Assembly: GCA_947471745.1 (NCBI GenBank)
Contig: CANJKZ010000416.1
Location: 1-64,000 of the forward strand
DNA length: 64,000 bases
DNA from: Closterium sp. Naga37s-1
Lineage: Eukaryota; Streptophyta; Zygnematophyceae; Desmidiales; Closteriaceae
Direction: 5' to 3'
The notes beneath the pieces are model-generated. The model searched no databases. It saw only the letters and a program-made list of their open reading frames with translations, and was not told the origin of the DNA. Of this stretch, positions 20,801-31,012 are shown in pieces; the first letter of the stretch is position 1; the number at the start of each line of letters is the position of its first letter. The position numbers were made by a program, and so were the translations under genes.

Positions 20801-21764
20801 CCCCTGCGGCCTTCCCGTTGCCATTCCCCGTGCTTGTAACGATCCCCTTTACAACGCGTCCGTGTTCCTCCTCGTACGCGTTAGCAGCTTCCTCGCCTTC
20901 CAGTTCAACTTCCACCACTAGCTGGCCCTTCTTCCCCTTGCTGCTGCTCGCGCTGCTGCTGCTGTCTCCGCCAATCAGGCGCCGCCACCTGTCACCGTGG
21001 AGCTCCCATATCACCTCTTGGTCCCCGGCGGGCGCGGCGGCCGCAGGAGAGGGCGCAGGGCGGCGAAGAAGCGCGGATTCCGCGCGCGCGAGCGGGGAGA
21101 GGAGCAACGGAAGCATGGTAAGGAGAAACACGGAGAGTGATAAGGCGCTCAGGCGTTTGTGGAATAGAGGAGAGAGGCCGTCGAAAAGGGAGTTAAACCA
21201 ATCAGAAAACAGCTTCAATAGGAACCAGTAACCATGTTCCTGCTGGTTACCACCTTGCCCTCCGCAACCACCGCCGTCTTCGCTATCCTCTCCCCCACCT
21301 CCCCCTCCTCCTCCGCCTCCATCTCCCCCTCTTCCTCCGCCGCCCCCTCTCCCCATTTCGTCATTGCCGCCGCTTCCCTCGCCGCCCCCTCCGCTCCGCC
21401 ATGCCACGGCGTGCGCTTTGACTCGCGCGCCAGGAGCAGCAGATCGCGCTGTTTCCGCCAATCTCGACTTCCCCGCAATTGACGGTCTTGCTGCTAGCCT
21501 TCCGTCCTGAGGCCCCGCAAAACCCGCTGGTAACCTCGCGGTGACGACTCGAAATGGTCGACTAGCTGCTGGTCTTCTCTCTGTCCCCGCTATTGAGTCA
21601 ATTTGGGCAATTCGATACACGCATCTGACATATGAGTACGTTGTGCTGCTCCCGCCAATCTCCCTACCCTGAAAGGCGACATGGCCAAAGCGACGCTTTT
21701 CGTGCTCATTCCCAAGGGCCGGAGCGCACGGCACGTGGCGGCACGATCGCATTGCAGCTGCCAT
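14195..21764 (-). CDS. Root UVB Sensitive (RUS/DUF647) family protein, 6 exons
   Basis: Model on the minus strand: 21764-20595, 19336-19004, 16461-16263, 16083-15977, 15431-15267, 14521-14195. This totals 2301 nt (766 aa plus stop), with GT-AG borders and all phases consistent. RUS-family hallmarks: [20 protein letters not shown] (exon 1 end), [20 protein letters not shown] and [19 protein letters not shown] (exon 2), [15 protein letters not shown] (exon 3), and a C-terminal [20 protein letters not shown] (exon 6). Plant RUS proteins are mostly plastid or membrane proteins linked to UV-B sensing, vitamin B6 balance and auxin transport; which paralogue this is cannot be said. The N-terminal extension (about 330 aa) is Arg/Ala-rich with a poly-Gly tract and a hydrophobic segment near [17 protein letters not shown], suggesting organelle targeting. 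The open frame extends to 21800 but the first ATG is 21764. Confidence 0.85.
15090..15625 (-). repeat. Partial copies around RUS exon 5
   Basis: Exon 5 (15431-15267) has a copy of its 3' half and donor at 15213-15105 ([20 protein letters not shown]) and a copy of its 5' half at about 15620-15545 ([20 protein letters not shown]), which then runs into unrelated sequence. Confidence 0.75.
15775..15962. repeat. CACCACACATG/CACCACACACG minisatellite in RUS intron 4
   Basis: About 18 units of roughly 10 bp. Open frames rich in THH or VRVWCV across it are repeat artefacts. Confidence 0.9.
16625..16650. repeat. Palindrome P16 (in RUS intron 2)
   Basis: Same 26-bp length and right arm as P11, three mismatches in the left arm. 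It closes the exon 2 array; only a weak flanking duplication is visible. Confidence 0.8.
16800..19003 (-). repeat. Array of about nine partial copies of RUS exon 2 inside intron 2
   Basis: Units of about 230-285 bp each contain the 3' half of exon 2 ([20 protein letters not shown] to RNFAE), its GT donor and some intron, in the same orientation as the real exon (19336-19004). Cores lie at about 16816, 17104, 17356, 17580, 17841, 18073, 18313, 18550 and 18831. Copies nearest the real exon are almost identical to it. The farthest (16816) and the one at 17841 are shortened. Most keep the frame open, but I see no good acceptor in front of them, so they may be decoy donors rather than exons. Confidence 0.9.
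19425..19503 (-). repeat. Partial copy of RUS exon 2 start in intron 1
   Basis: Encodes [20 protein letters not shown] again, then diverges ([10 protein letters not shown]). A smaller trace ([16 protein letters not shown]) lies at 20395-20455. Confidence 0.75.
19500..19800. repeat. GAGAGGGAAGAGAGGGAGGG purine array in RUS intron 1
   Basis: A purine-rich plus strand with a higher-order unit of about 60 bp (three kinds of 20-bp subunit). Confidence 0.9.
19838..20247 (+). pseudogene. Probable non-LTR retrotransposon (LINE) C-terminal fragment
   Basis: An open frame antisense to RUS, inside its first intron, ending in a stop at 20245-20247. [20 protein letters not shown] and the following helical Ala/Arg-rich stretch resemble the C-terminal end of plant and algal LINE ORF2 proteins, after the reverse transcriptase. 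No RT core is present. Identification is by resemblance only. Confidence 0.45.
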
Positions 21765-22290
21765 TGCAGCACAAACGGTAACACGTTCACTCACACACAC
21801 ACGCTATCGTGGGTAGCGCAGGCTTAGCAGATCGCGTCGAGTGTTTGGCCAATCGACGTACAAGTCACCGCACTGAACCGCTGCTCGCCTTTCTGAAAAT
21901 AAGCTGCGGCAATGTGATGGATGGACGGATATGGTATGACGTGGCAAAAGTGCATTCTGAGATCAGGCTAGAATGGCCCTTCTGCAGATGAAAGGGTGGG
22001 CTCGGCACGGAGGTCAGCGGCGTGCTTGTGTTGACCCGATTGCAGATACAAAATTACTAACTCTGTAGAACTGAGCACCACTTCTAGGTATTATTACAAC
22101 AAGCATTAGTGTGAGTCCTGCACTCCCTGGAGAAATAAAACCTTCTTCTAATAGCTGTTACGAGTGCAATTGAGCGAGCGAGCGAGAATTGCACTATCGA
22201 AGAAAAAACAGTACATCGAGCGAAGGCACGAGCGAAGAATAAGTAGCGAAGCTAAAGTGGTAACGGTAATGTGTAGAAAATGGGGTGTGC
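21765..22290. other. RUS upstream region
   Basis: About 530 bp between the RUS start and the copia element C2; it must hold much of the RUS promoter and 5' UTR. A short CACACA run lies at 21790-21802. No clear TATA box on the minus strand. Confidence 0.35.
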
Positions 22291-22295
22291 TACGG

Positions 22296-22398
22296 TATCA
22301 AGAATGAAAGTGTTGGTTTGACTAAGTTTGGTTGGCGTACATAACCCTAACAGTTGTACCCCCTATAACACACAACACTAAGGCTACAACATTTGACA
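22296..22398 (-). repeat. 3' LTR of element C2
   Basis: 103 bp, terminal TA...CA. Next to it on the internal side is the polypurine tract, read TATGGGGGTG on the minus strand. Confidence 0.85.
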
Positions 22399-22750
22399 CA
22401 CCCCCATAGTCTAAGTGAGGGGTGTGTGTCAAGCAAAACCAAAAGTGTATGGTCATAAGACCAGTCACTGAGAAACAAAGCTCAGGGTGGATCACAACGT
22501 CACCAAACATTCCGAGCACAAGCAAAAGAGCCACAAGGCCAGTTCAAGAGTTCACAGAGGTATATATAAAAATGTACAAACAAAGCAAACTGAGAACTCA
22601 AGACTACGCAAGGCGAGAACCTGTGTCAACGAGACCTAACTGTATACACCTCTTGTGGTCACAAGGCGGAAGCGCCTTGGTAAAGATGTCTGCAGTATTG
22701 GCCTTGGACTCCACAAAGTCGAAGCGAGCCTGTCCACGCCGCTGCAACCC

Positions 22751-25700
22751 TCATAGAAGAAAGTACCTGACGTTGATGTGCTTCACTCTGCTCTCCAGTC
22801 GCGGCTCTCGACAGAGAAGAATCGAGGCCTTGTTGTTAGTGAACAAGGTCGGTGCAGTGCGCGGCCGCTCACCAAGGTCGGTGAGCAAGAAGGTCAACCA
22901 ACGCAGCTCCTGTGCAGCCATGGCTCGAGCGTAGATCTCGGCCTCAGCAGTGGAGGTCGAGAACGAGGAGGAACGCGTGGACCTCCACGAAACAGCTCCA
23001 GAGCCCAGGTTGAAGCAGTACCCCTGAGTAGATTTGTGAGTCTCGGCGTCGTCAGCGTAAAAAGAGTCACAATGTCCAGTAAGTACAACAGAGTGCTGCC
23101 CTTCAAGAATCAGCACCACGCCTGATGTCGTCACTACAGACGGTGAACTGGACGGTGTCTCCCTGGCGTAACAAAGCGAGCAAGGATGCTAAGAGGGAAG
23201 GCGAGGTCCGGGCGAGTACAAGTCATCAGGTACATGAGGCAGCCCACAAGCTCTGCGTAAGGACCACTAGGCTCAAGCGGCTCGTCGGGGAAGGGTCCAG
23301 TGAGTCTGTGGTCAACAGCAAGAGGTGTGCACTGTACTGTGGAGAGCTGAAGCTCGAACCGCTGAAGGACCTGCTGCACCATGTTTGACAGTGAGAGTGT
23401 AATGGTGCGAGCGGCTCTGTCCCTGCTGATCTGCAGGCCAAGGTAGTGGCGCAGCTCACCAAGGTCAGTGCACGTGTGTCTCTTCTGCAGTTCGCGCTTC
23501 ACGTCAGCCAAAGCAACCCTGTCAACAGTGGCGAAAACCAGGTCGTCGACGTAGACCAGTACAAAGAACGGTGTGGAGCCACGCCGAACAAACAGCGACG
23601 GATCAGCAATAGACGGCTGGAAACCGAGGTCAGGCAGGGTAGAACGAAGGGTGTCGTGCCACTCACGAGGAGCCTGACGGAGACCGTAGATCGGTCGCCT
23701 CAGCCTCCACTGGGTCCCAGGAGGGAAAGTGTTAGTGAAGGCAGAGGGACGACGCAGCCAGACCTCCTCGTGTAGGCTACCCTGAAGGAAAGCAGTAGAG
23801 AAGTCGAGAGAGTGTAACTTGTAGTCCCTCTGTGCTGCTACGTGCAGTAACCCCCAAAGAGTGGTCATCTTCGGGGTAGGCGCAAAGGTATGAAAGAAGT
23901 CAACTCCCTCGCGCTGACTGAAACCTCTAGCCACATAGCACGTCTTGAAGACCAGAGGAGATCCCGGTGGCCGCTTTACTCTGAAGATCCACATGACATC
24001 GACTACGTTCGTCCAAGGGGGGGGGACCTCGTCGACGTAAGTGCCTGTGGATCTGTAGGAGGCCATCTCTGAGTCCATGGCAGCTCTCCACTGAGAGGCC
24101 CAAGGCCCTAACACTGCCTCAGCGTAAGTGCGAGGAGTCGGTAGGTCAAGGGCGTCAGGGTCTCCCTCAGGAGCGAGCAGCATGGCACAGAGATGAGGGG
24201 AGTGGTTGCCAGGAACTCTAGCTCAAACTGCCTGTCCTCTAGGGCGTCACAACCAAGCGTAGACTCACCCCCGACGGCCAGAGGACTGGTAGGAGGAGCA
24301 GCCACAAGACTGGTGGCGTACTCAAGGCGGCGAGTAGAGGCAAACTCAGTGACTGCGGCAGTAAGAGCGGAGACAGAGGACAGCAAAGCACGTGGGTCGG
24401 TAACAAGAGAGGCGAGAACACGAGAGAGGACATGAAAGTACGTGCGGTACTAGTCCGTAACAGGAGTACAGAGGGAAGTAGTGAGAGCCGACTCAGGAGG
24501 AGAAGGAAAGTACAGAAGGAGACGAACGAGGCGGACTAGAACAAAACAGGGCAGTACGAAGGTCACAGAAGGGAAGGGGACGAGGGACGAGCACGAAGAG
24601 AGCGACGCGAGGGCCAAGTGTGAGGAAGAGGAGGGGACAACGGAGGCAGAGAAGGAGGGAAAACAGCTGGGGAGGGGTCAGGGGGAGGAAGCGGAGGACC
24701 AGGGACAGGAGGAGAGGGGGAGGAGGGAGGAGAAGGAGAGGGGAGACCGAGGGCCCGAATACCATAGACAGGAGGAGGAGGTGGCGGCTGTTGCTGCTGC
24801 TGCTGCTGCGGCTGCGACCGCTGCTCCTCCAGCTGCGGCGGCTGCTGCTGCTCCTGCTGCTGCGGCTGCTGCTGTGGCTGCTCCTACTCCGGCTGCTGCT
24901 CCGGCTGCTGCTGCTGCTGCTGCTGCTGCTCAAACCGCTGTAGCTCCAGCTGCTGCCGCTCCAGCTCTCGCTCCTCTCGCTCGAACTCCAGCTGCTCCTC
25001 ACAGGCACCGCGAACACGGGCCTGGTGCCGGGTCGGGTAGGGGTGGGGAGGAGGAGTAGTGTCCGGTGCGGCGGTAGCCCCAGGACCGCTCTCCAAAGAA
25101 CCAGTCGCACCACCCCCAGAGCCAGCACCACCAGAAGTAACAGGGCCCGTCCCAAGCTCTCCATGTCCAGCAGAGGGTGCCCCCCCAGTCGTAGCACCCC
25201 CAGGGACAGCTCCACTAACACCAGCTCCCCGAAGACTAGAGTCTCCTGCAGTTACGGGCTCAGCTCCAACTCCAGCACCCCCAGAACCACGACCTCGCAC
25301 AAGTACGCTCTCTGCTCCAACTCCAGCACCTCTAGAGCTAGCACCTCCAGGGTCCTCGCCACGAAAACCAGCTCCCGCAGGGTCTGCTGCAGGCTGGGAG
25401 GACTGTGGGGAAGGGGACGGCACCTGAGGGGCTACCGAGGGGGGAGGGGTAGCGTGTGACACACCTGACGGGGCTGGACTGGGGGGGGGCTGTACCTAAG
25501 GGGCAGGAGGGGGGGCGGGAGTCAGGAAGAGAGGAGGAGGAGGTACCGAAAGACCTCGACAGGGGTACCGGGTGTAGTAGGGGACTGACTCGACAAAACG
25601 AACGTCACGGGAGTCAAAGAACCGGTGAAGGGGAGGGTGGTAAAAGGTGAAGTCAGAGGAGTCAATGGGGAAACCAAGGAAGACACAGGGAAGGGCGCGA

Positions 25701-26604
25701 AGGGAGAGCTTATCCGCGGAGGTGTCATGAAATTGCGACGCAGCACCAGGGGACCCGGTCCAGAGACTTGTCGGTGAAGCCTCTGGCCGAGAGACACGTG
25801 GCCAGAGATTCAGCCGGTGAGCGGCGTACCGAACCGTGTAGGGCCACAGAAAATGGGGCGCACGGGCGTGGATCATGGAGGTGCGTGCAATCTCCATGAC
25901 CAAGCCTATGCAGCGCTCAGCAACTCCATTCTGCTATGGGGACTCTGGAAGCGTCCAGGACTGACGGATGCCCTGCTCGCGACAGAATCTAGGGAGAATG
26001 CTAGAGCGAAACTCACCCCACGGTCGGAGTGAAGACAGTTGACACGACGGCCACGAGTGTCCGCAGTGGTAAGTAACCACAAGATCAGCGTAGAAGTCAC
26101 CTCAGACTTCTTCGCCAGGGGGAACACTGTGGTGTAGCGAGAGTAGTCGTCAACGACCACCAAAAAGAAACTCTCTTGCTCAGGGCCAGGGCGAGGGGCG
26201 GGGCCCCAGACGTCCAAGTGGAGAGTCTCGAGGGCTCGGTGGCCGAACATAAGGAGGAGGAGTGAGGGGTGGCGCGCAGCTGACCCTCGACACAGGGACC
26301 GCAAGGTGGTGCAAGCGAAGGCGGCAGCGATGGCAAGACTCGCGGGAGGCCTAAGACAAGACGATGACTAGACACAACGTGCTGGCGAAGAATGGACGGG
26401 TGCCCCATCCGGTGGTGCCACAAAACGGTGGGGTGGGCAAGTGACCGGGAGGAGCACGACGCAACAACTGGACCAAACACCAGAACCTGACCAAACACAG
26501 CTACCTGGGGAGACGCGGCAACCTGGTGAGATGCGGGAACCTGACGGGGGGCAGTCACACGGGTCGGGGGCAGTAGCTGCTGCTGCTGCTGCCGCTGCTG
26601 CTGC

Positions 26605-26662
<58 letters not shown>

Positions 26663-26664
26663 GC

Positions 26665-26716
<52 letters not shown>

Positions 26717-26724
26717 GCTGCTGC

Positions 26725-26761
<37 letters not shown>

Positions 26762-28616
26762 CTCGGGGGCCAGTGTGAAGTGTGTAGAGACCAGAGCCCG
26801 GCTCAGCAGTAAAGGTGGCAAGAGGCGCGTACGTGTCCCCGTTGACACAAACCGCTGTCTCGCCAGAAGGTTCAATTCGCACACCCACGTGCTGACTCAC
26901 GAGCGGCCTTACGCCCACGAAGTTCCTCGAGAACGAGGGGACGTGGAAGCCGGTCAGAGAACCGGAGGGAACAGCCGGGCACAGAAACGTAGTAGTGTAG
27001 TGAGCAGTGACTGGTCCCGAAGTGGGATCGGCCAGTGCTACAGAGACCAGCGTAGGAAGCGGGGTAAGTGTAGTGCGGTCGCGGAAGACACAGTGCGAAG
27101 CTCCGGAGTCCAGAGCGAAAGACAGCGAAGCGTTCTCCGGAGCAGCTCCTGGACTAGTGTCTACACAAGTACTTACACTAGCAACAGGAACCTCAGCAAG
27201 ACTAGCACCTAAGCTAACAACACTCGAGCAAACAGAGTCAGAAGCACTAGAGTAAACAACAGCATACATAGCATGAGGAGTTCCTAAGAGATCAACCAAC
27301 TGAGAAGCCGACATGCCCCACAGAGCGGAGTTGTACGTCTGAACAAGGGGAAGCCTGTCAGGGTCAGGGCCGTCAACGCCGTATGCCAACCGAACCATGT
27401 CAGTAAGCTGAGCAAAGCACTGACCTGGTGGGTGGCTGCGGCCACAAGGCTGGCCGCGGCGGGCACCTGTCAGAACGTGATAGATGCAGGGAGGGTGGAC
27501 GACACCGCGCTGCAGCTGACGCTCACCTGACCCTTGCCCCGAAACCTGTTGCTGCTGCTGTGGCTGCTGCGAGAGGAGGGGCTGCTGCTGCTGCTGTCGC
27601 TGATTCAGGTGCCACGCAGCTGCTCCACCCCCTGCAGCTGGCAGACCAGTAGGTGGCTGACGAACCCAGGCGTCACCTCCACCAGCTGCAGCTGGGGAGT
27701 CACCGGTCACTGCACGAGGCGCTCCTCCAGCCCCTGCACTCCCGCTCGCCATGTCACCTCCACCGCCTCCGCCGCCTCCGCCCGCACCCTGACCACCCCT
27801 CCTGCCACTCCTACCCCGAGACCGCGAAGAAGTCGTAACAGCAACTGCGGTCATGTCAGTAGGGGCAGTGGCGAGGGAGGCAGTAAAGGTGGGCAGCTGA
27901 GGGACAGTGCACCTGTGAAACAGTGGAGGGGGCACAGCACCAGAGGCAGAGGCTACCGAGCGGAGGTTGCTCTCGACGTCCTCGAGGGCCGACTCAAGGA
28001 CCTCGATAGTGAGCTCGCTAGGGTCAAAAGAAGCGCGTCACGAACCAAGGCAAGGCGGTCAGGGAGGCTAGTGGCGATGAATTAGATAGTAATTGCCATG
28101 GGGGGAGGGAGCAGTGAAAGCTGTGCGTCAGTGGAAGCAGCGCGGTAGCTAGAATCGAGCGAGCGCAGATGAGTGGTCAAGTCAGCAGTGCGCTCAAACG
28201 AGGCGAGGTCAGGAAACAGGAACGGAAGGAACAGGAGACCAAGAGAGACAATGGTGGGAGTAGCGTAGCGGGCCTTGATCGCAGTCAAGAACTCACTAGC
28301 CGTGCGAACCTGAGTAAAGGGGTCTCCTCAGACTCAGGGAGGAGGCTGCTGAGGGCAATGCAGGTCGCAACGTCACGCAACTTCCACGCGGTCACGTCAG
28401 CACGCTCGTGTGCATAACGGTCACTGTCTGCAGGTGTGGGTCAGCTGCTAAGGGTGCAGGGCTAGCGGGCTCAAGAAGGTCACCGGAAGCGTGCGCCCAC
28501 AGAGGCTCGTGTGTCTGAACCTGGCTCTCTAGGAGGCGGCACGCACGCAGGAGCCAGACCAAGAACTCGAGTGGCCTTCCCTCTGCGTCAATGCGCAGGA
28601 CCCTAGGGGTCGCCAT
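22751..28616 (-). pseudogene. Copia gag-pol of element C2, multiply frameshifted
   Basis: In order on the minus strand: gag start MATPRVLRIDAEGRPLEFL (28616) and FLFPDLASFERTADLTTHLR (28240); a C-X13-C-X3-H-X4-C motif; protease ALDSGASHCVFRD; a poly-Gln tract; the GAG-pre-integrase VLWHHRMGHPS; integrase LDVWGP and FFLVVVDDYSRYT (26230-26150), HSDRG (26040), then PHFLWPYTVRYAAHRLN (25860). The RT block 24183-23134 has DFSTAFLQGS and LVYVDDLVFAT, so its active site is intact. RNase H lies at 23134-22751 (LTGHCDSFYADD, EAEIYARAMAAQELRWL). At least six frame changes separate these blocks, so no full polyprotein can be made. Confidence 0.88.
26576..26760 (-). repeat. CAG/CTG array coding poly-Gln in element C2
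   Basis: About 60 near-pure CAG codons (with CGG/AAG interruptions) on the minus strand, between the protease and GAG-pre-integrase. Read on the plus strand it gives poly-Ala or poly-Leu ORFs that are not genes. Confidence 0.9.
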
Positions 28617-28689
28617 AGTGGAACCGTAGAGGTCGATACTGCTGCTTCCAAAACCCTAAACGCATAGAGGGTCCGAGCAGGGCGCGGCA

Positions 28690-29345
28690 GGTTGAGCGGA
28701 AGGCGCGACGCGACGGGGCGGGTAGGACGCGACTCGACGGGACAGCAGGGCGCGACGCGACGGGCTGGGGGCGACTCGACGGGAGGGGGGGGACGAGACG
28801 CGACGGGCAGGGGACGAAACGCGACTGGACGCGCAGCGCGACGCGCAGGGGACGGGACGGGCAGCGCGACGTGCAGGGGACGGGACGGTACGGGCAGCGC
28901 GACGCGCTGACGGGAGGGGGGGACGGGACGGGCAGCGCGACGCGCAGGGGACGGGACGGACGGGCAGCGCGACACGCTGGGGACGGGACGGGACGGGCAG
29001 GGGACGCGACGGGCAGGGGAGGGGACGGGCAGGGGATGTGATGCGACGGGCAGGGGACAGAACGAGGGGCAGGTAGGCGCGGGCGACGGGCACTACGAGC
29101 GCTACGGGTGCTACGTGACGAAGCGGGCAGGCGCTAAGGGCGCTACAGGTGCTACGGGCGCTTCGCGACGGAACGGGCAAGCGCTAAGGGCGCTACAGGC
29201 GCTACGGGCGCTTCGTGACGGAACGGACAAGCGCTTAGGGCGCTACAGGATGGAACGAACGGCCACAAGAGGCGCTACGGGACGAAACAGGCGCAACGGG
29301 AATGGTAGACTACGTGCAACGGGCACGAGAGGCTCTAGCGGGATC
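28690..29345 (-). repeat. GC-rich tandem repeats in the leader of element C2
   Basis: Between the primer site and gag: GGGACGGGACGGGCAGCGCG-type units (28690-29060), then GGCGCTACGGGCGCTTCG-type units (29090-29260). Their position corresponds to the repeat block in the leader of element C3. Confidence 0.85.
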
Positions 29346-29355
29346 TCACAGGATC

Positions 29356-29373
29356 CTAACCTAGGTGATACCA
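29356..29373 (-). other. Primer-binding site of element C2
   Basis: TGGTATCACCTAGG follows the LTR on the minus strand; its first seven bases match the initiator tRNA-Met type site. Confidence 0.55.
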
Positions 29374-29482
29374 TGTCAAGAATGAAAGTATTGGCTTGAC
29401 TAAGGTTGGTTGGGGTACATAAACATAACCCTAACAGTTGTACCCCCTATAACACACATCACAAAGACTACAACATTTGACA
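29374..29482 (-). repeat. 5' LTR of element C2
   Basis: 109 bp, TGTCAAGAATG to CAACATTTGACA. It has an extra ACATAA relative to the other LTR. Confidence 0.85.
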
Positions 29483-29487
29483 TACGG

Positions 29488-31012
29488 GCCTAGCGCCGAG
29501 GCAGGGAATTGTCGAGGCGGGGTTCCGGAGTGCGGGTTACCACCCGAACCGTGAGTTTGGGTCGCGTCGTAAACAGTGGCGGGAACAGTAGTCGATGCGA
29601 GTGTCGCGAGTGGTAACGGTGCATTGTTGAGAGTTGTTGGCAGGAAACAGTGGTGTACGCGTTGAGCAGGGACGTGAATTAAGGAAAGGAATTTTCATTA
29701 CAATGGCTAACTACCCCCTACAAGAAGAACATTTTTCTGAAAGCAATCTACAATATTATATCCACAAAATATGTCACAACCACCCATAAAAACCTAGATT
29801 TTGTAGCGTTGCATATTGTTGGCGGAATATTCACAGCGCGGATGAGGGCAGTGTGAGCTCATTGTAGACCTGAATGCCTCGTTACCAGCAGTGTGGTTGT
29901 CACGCAGCCCCGACCCAACTTTCCGACCCCATTTCGAACTCGAAAGGCTGCAACAGCTTTGTTTGGTAACCCGAGGCTCGGGGGTATCGGAAACCGCGCT
30001 TGAGTGTGTAAGTCACTCCTTTCGCATTATGCGAAAATCTGTCCTGTTACTAGTGATGGGTTCTCGATCTGCACTTGCGACAAAGCATCACCCCTATTTC
30101 GCGTTATTTCGTCTCCTCTGAATCCTCGCCAAGCTTACCTGGTGTGGGTTGTTTGTCAGCTGGGAGCTTGGGGCGAGGCTCAACTGCGCCTCAAATTGAA
30201 CAGACTAAATGTACCGCGCCCTGATTCGATTCAGCAGCAGAAGCCTGAAGTCGCTGGAAATTTTCTTAGATTTGTGTTTGGAACGCGTCACTCCAACACG
30301 CACCAGTCCGAATGGATAACGCGGGAGCCATTCCCGTTGGTAGCGATTTCTAACCAGTGGCAGCTACCACTCCCGTGTCTTCCCAATCGAGTGCTATGAA
30401 GGTTACTTGCATAATGCACTCCGATAACGCTGCTGCTGGTTTCATAGAATCCTCTCCTTGTCGCATGGTCCGTCTGACTGGAACGGGAAGCCACGGCGTT
30501 GCATCATTGGTTCGCGAACAAAAGTCCCTCGCATATGTTTCTTGCAACCCGTCGCTCGTATCGCGTTCTTAGATCCACATTGGCTCGTCCGCCGCGCGAC
30601 TCTCTCTCTCTCTCGTTCCTCAAATAATTTCGGTTCAAGATTGTCTTGATGCACGCATTGTGTTCCTAGAGTTCGCAACCGAAACGAAGCCATGGCCCGG
30701 CGGCTGATACTACGCTTGGCTCCGAGCCGTGATTGTAACTCGCAACATAAATTACAGCTGATTCGAAGCCAGAAAACAAGCCTGCCATTCTTTCCTCTTT
30801 CTGATTCTACCATCCTTCCGCCAGTTCTGTCCTTGCACTATACTATCCTTGCATCGCACTATCCGTCAATCTACCCACCTCAGCTACACTCCGCACTCAA
30901 TACAGCAGCAGACACCCCGTGCGACTCTACACCGCTTTGAACCGCGCTTCACAGCGCAAGCTCTCGTCTGTTGCGCCTCTTCCGCCTGCTCTCGCGCGGG
31001 ACCCCCACAATC
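29488..31012. other. Intergenic region and presumed promoter of the secreted-protein gene
   Basis: No gene recognised. The open frames here are short and lack domains. The end of the region is the 5' flank of the gene starting at 31013. Confidence 0.4.

Larger units (their letters stand above)
22296..29482 (-). mobile_element. Full-length but decayed Ty1/copia element (C2)
   Basis: LTRs at 22296-22398 and 29374-29482 are flanked by the 5-bp direct repeat TACGG (22291-22295 and 29483-29487), which proves insertion of a 7.2-kb unit. The LTRs differ by a 6-bp indel and several substitutions, and the left one starts TA instead of TG, so it is an old copy. The internal region carries gag, protease, integrase, RT and RNase H in broken frames. 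It belongs to the same family as element C3: same polypurine tract, the same unusual zinc motif and similar proteins. Confidence 0.93.

Noticed and set aside
20358..21800. RUS start at the beginning of the open frame (21800)
   Set aside because: That codon is GTG; the first ATG in frame is 21764.
26441..26812. Poly-Ala ORF on the plus strand
   Set aside because: Antisense reading of the CAG array in copia element C2.
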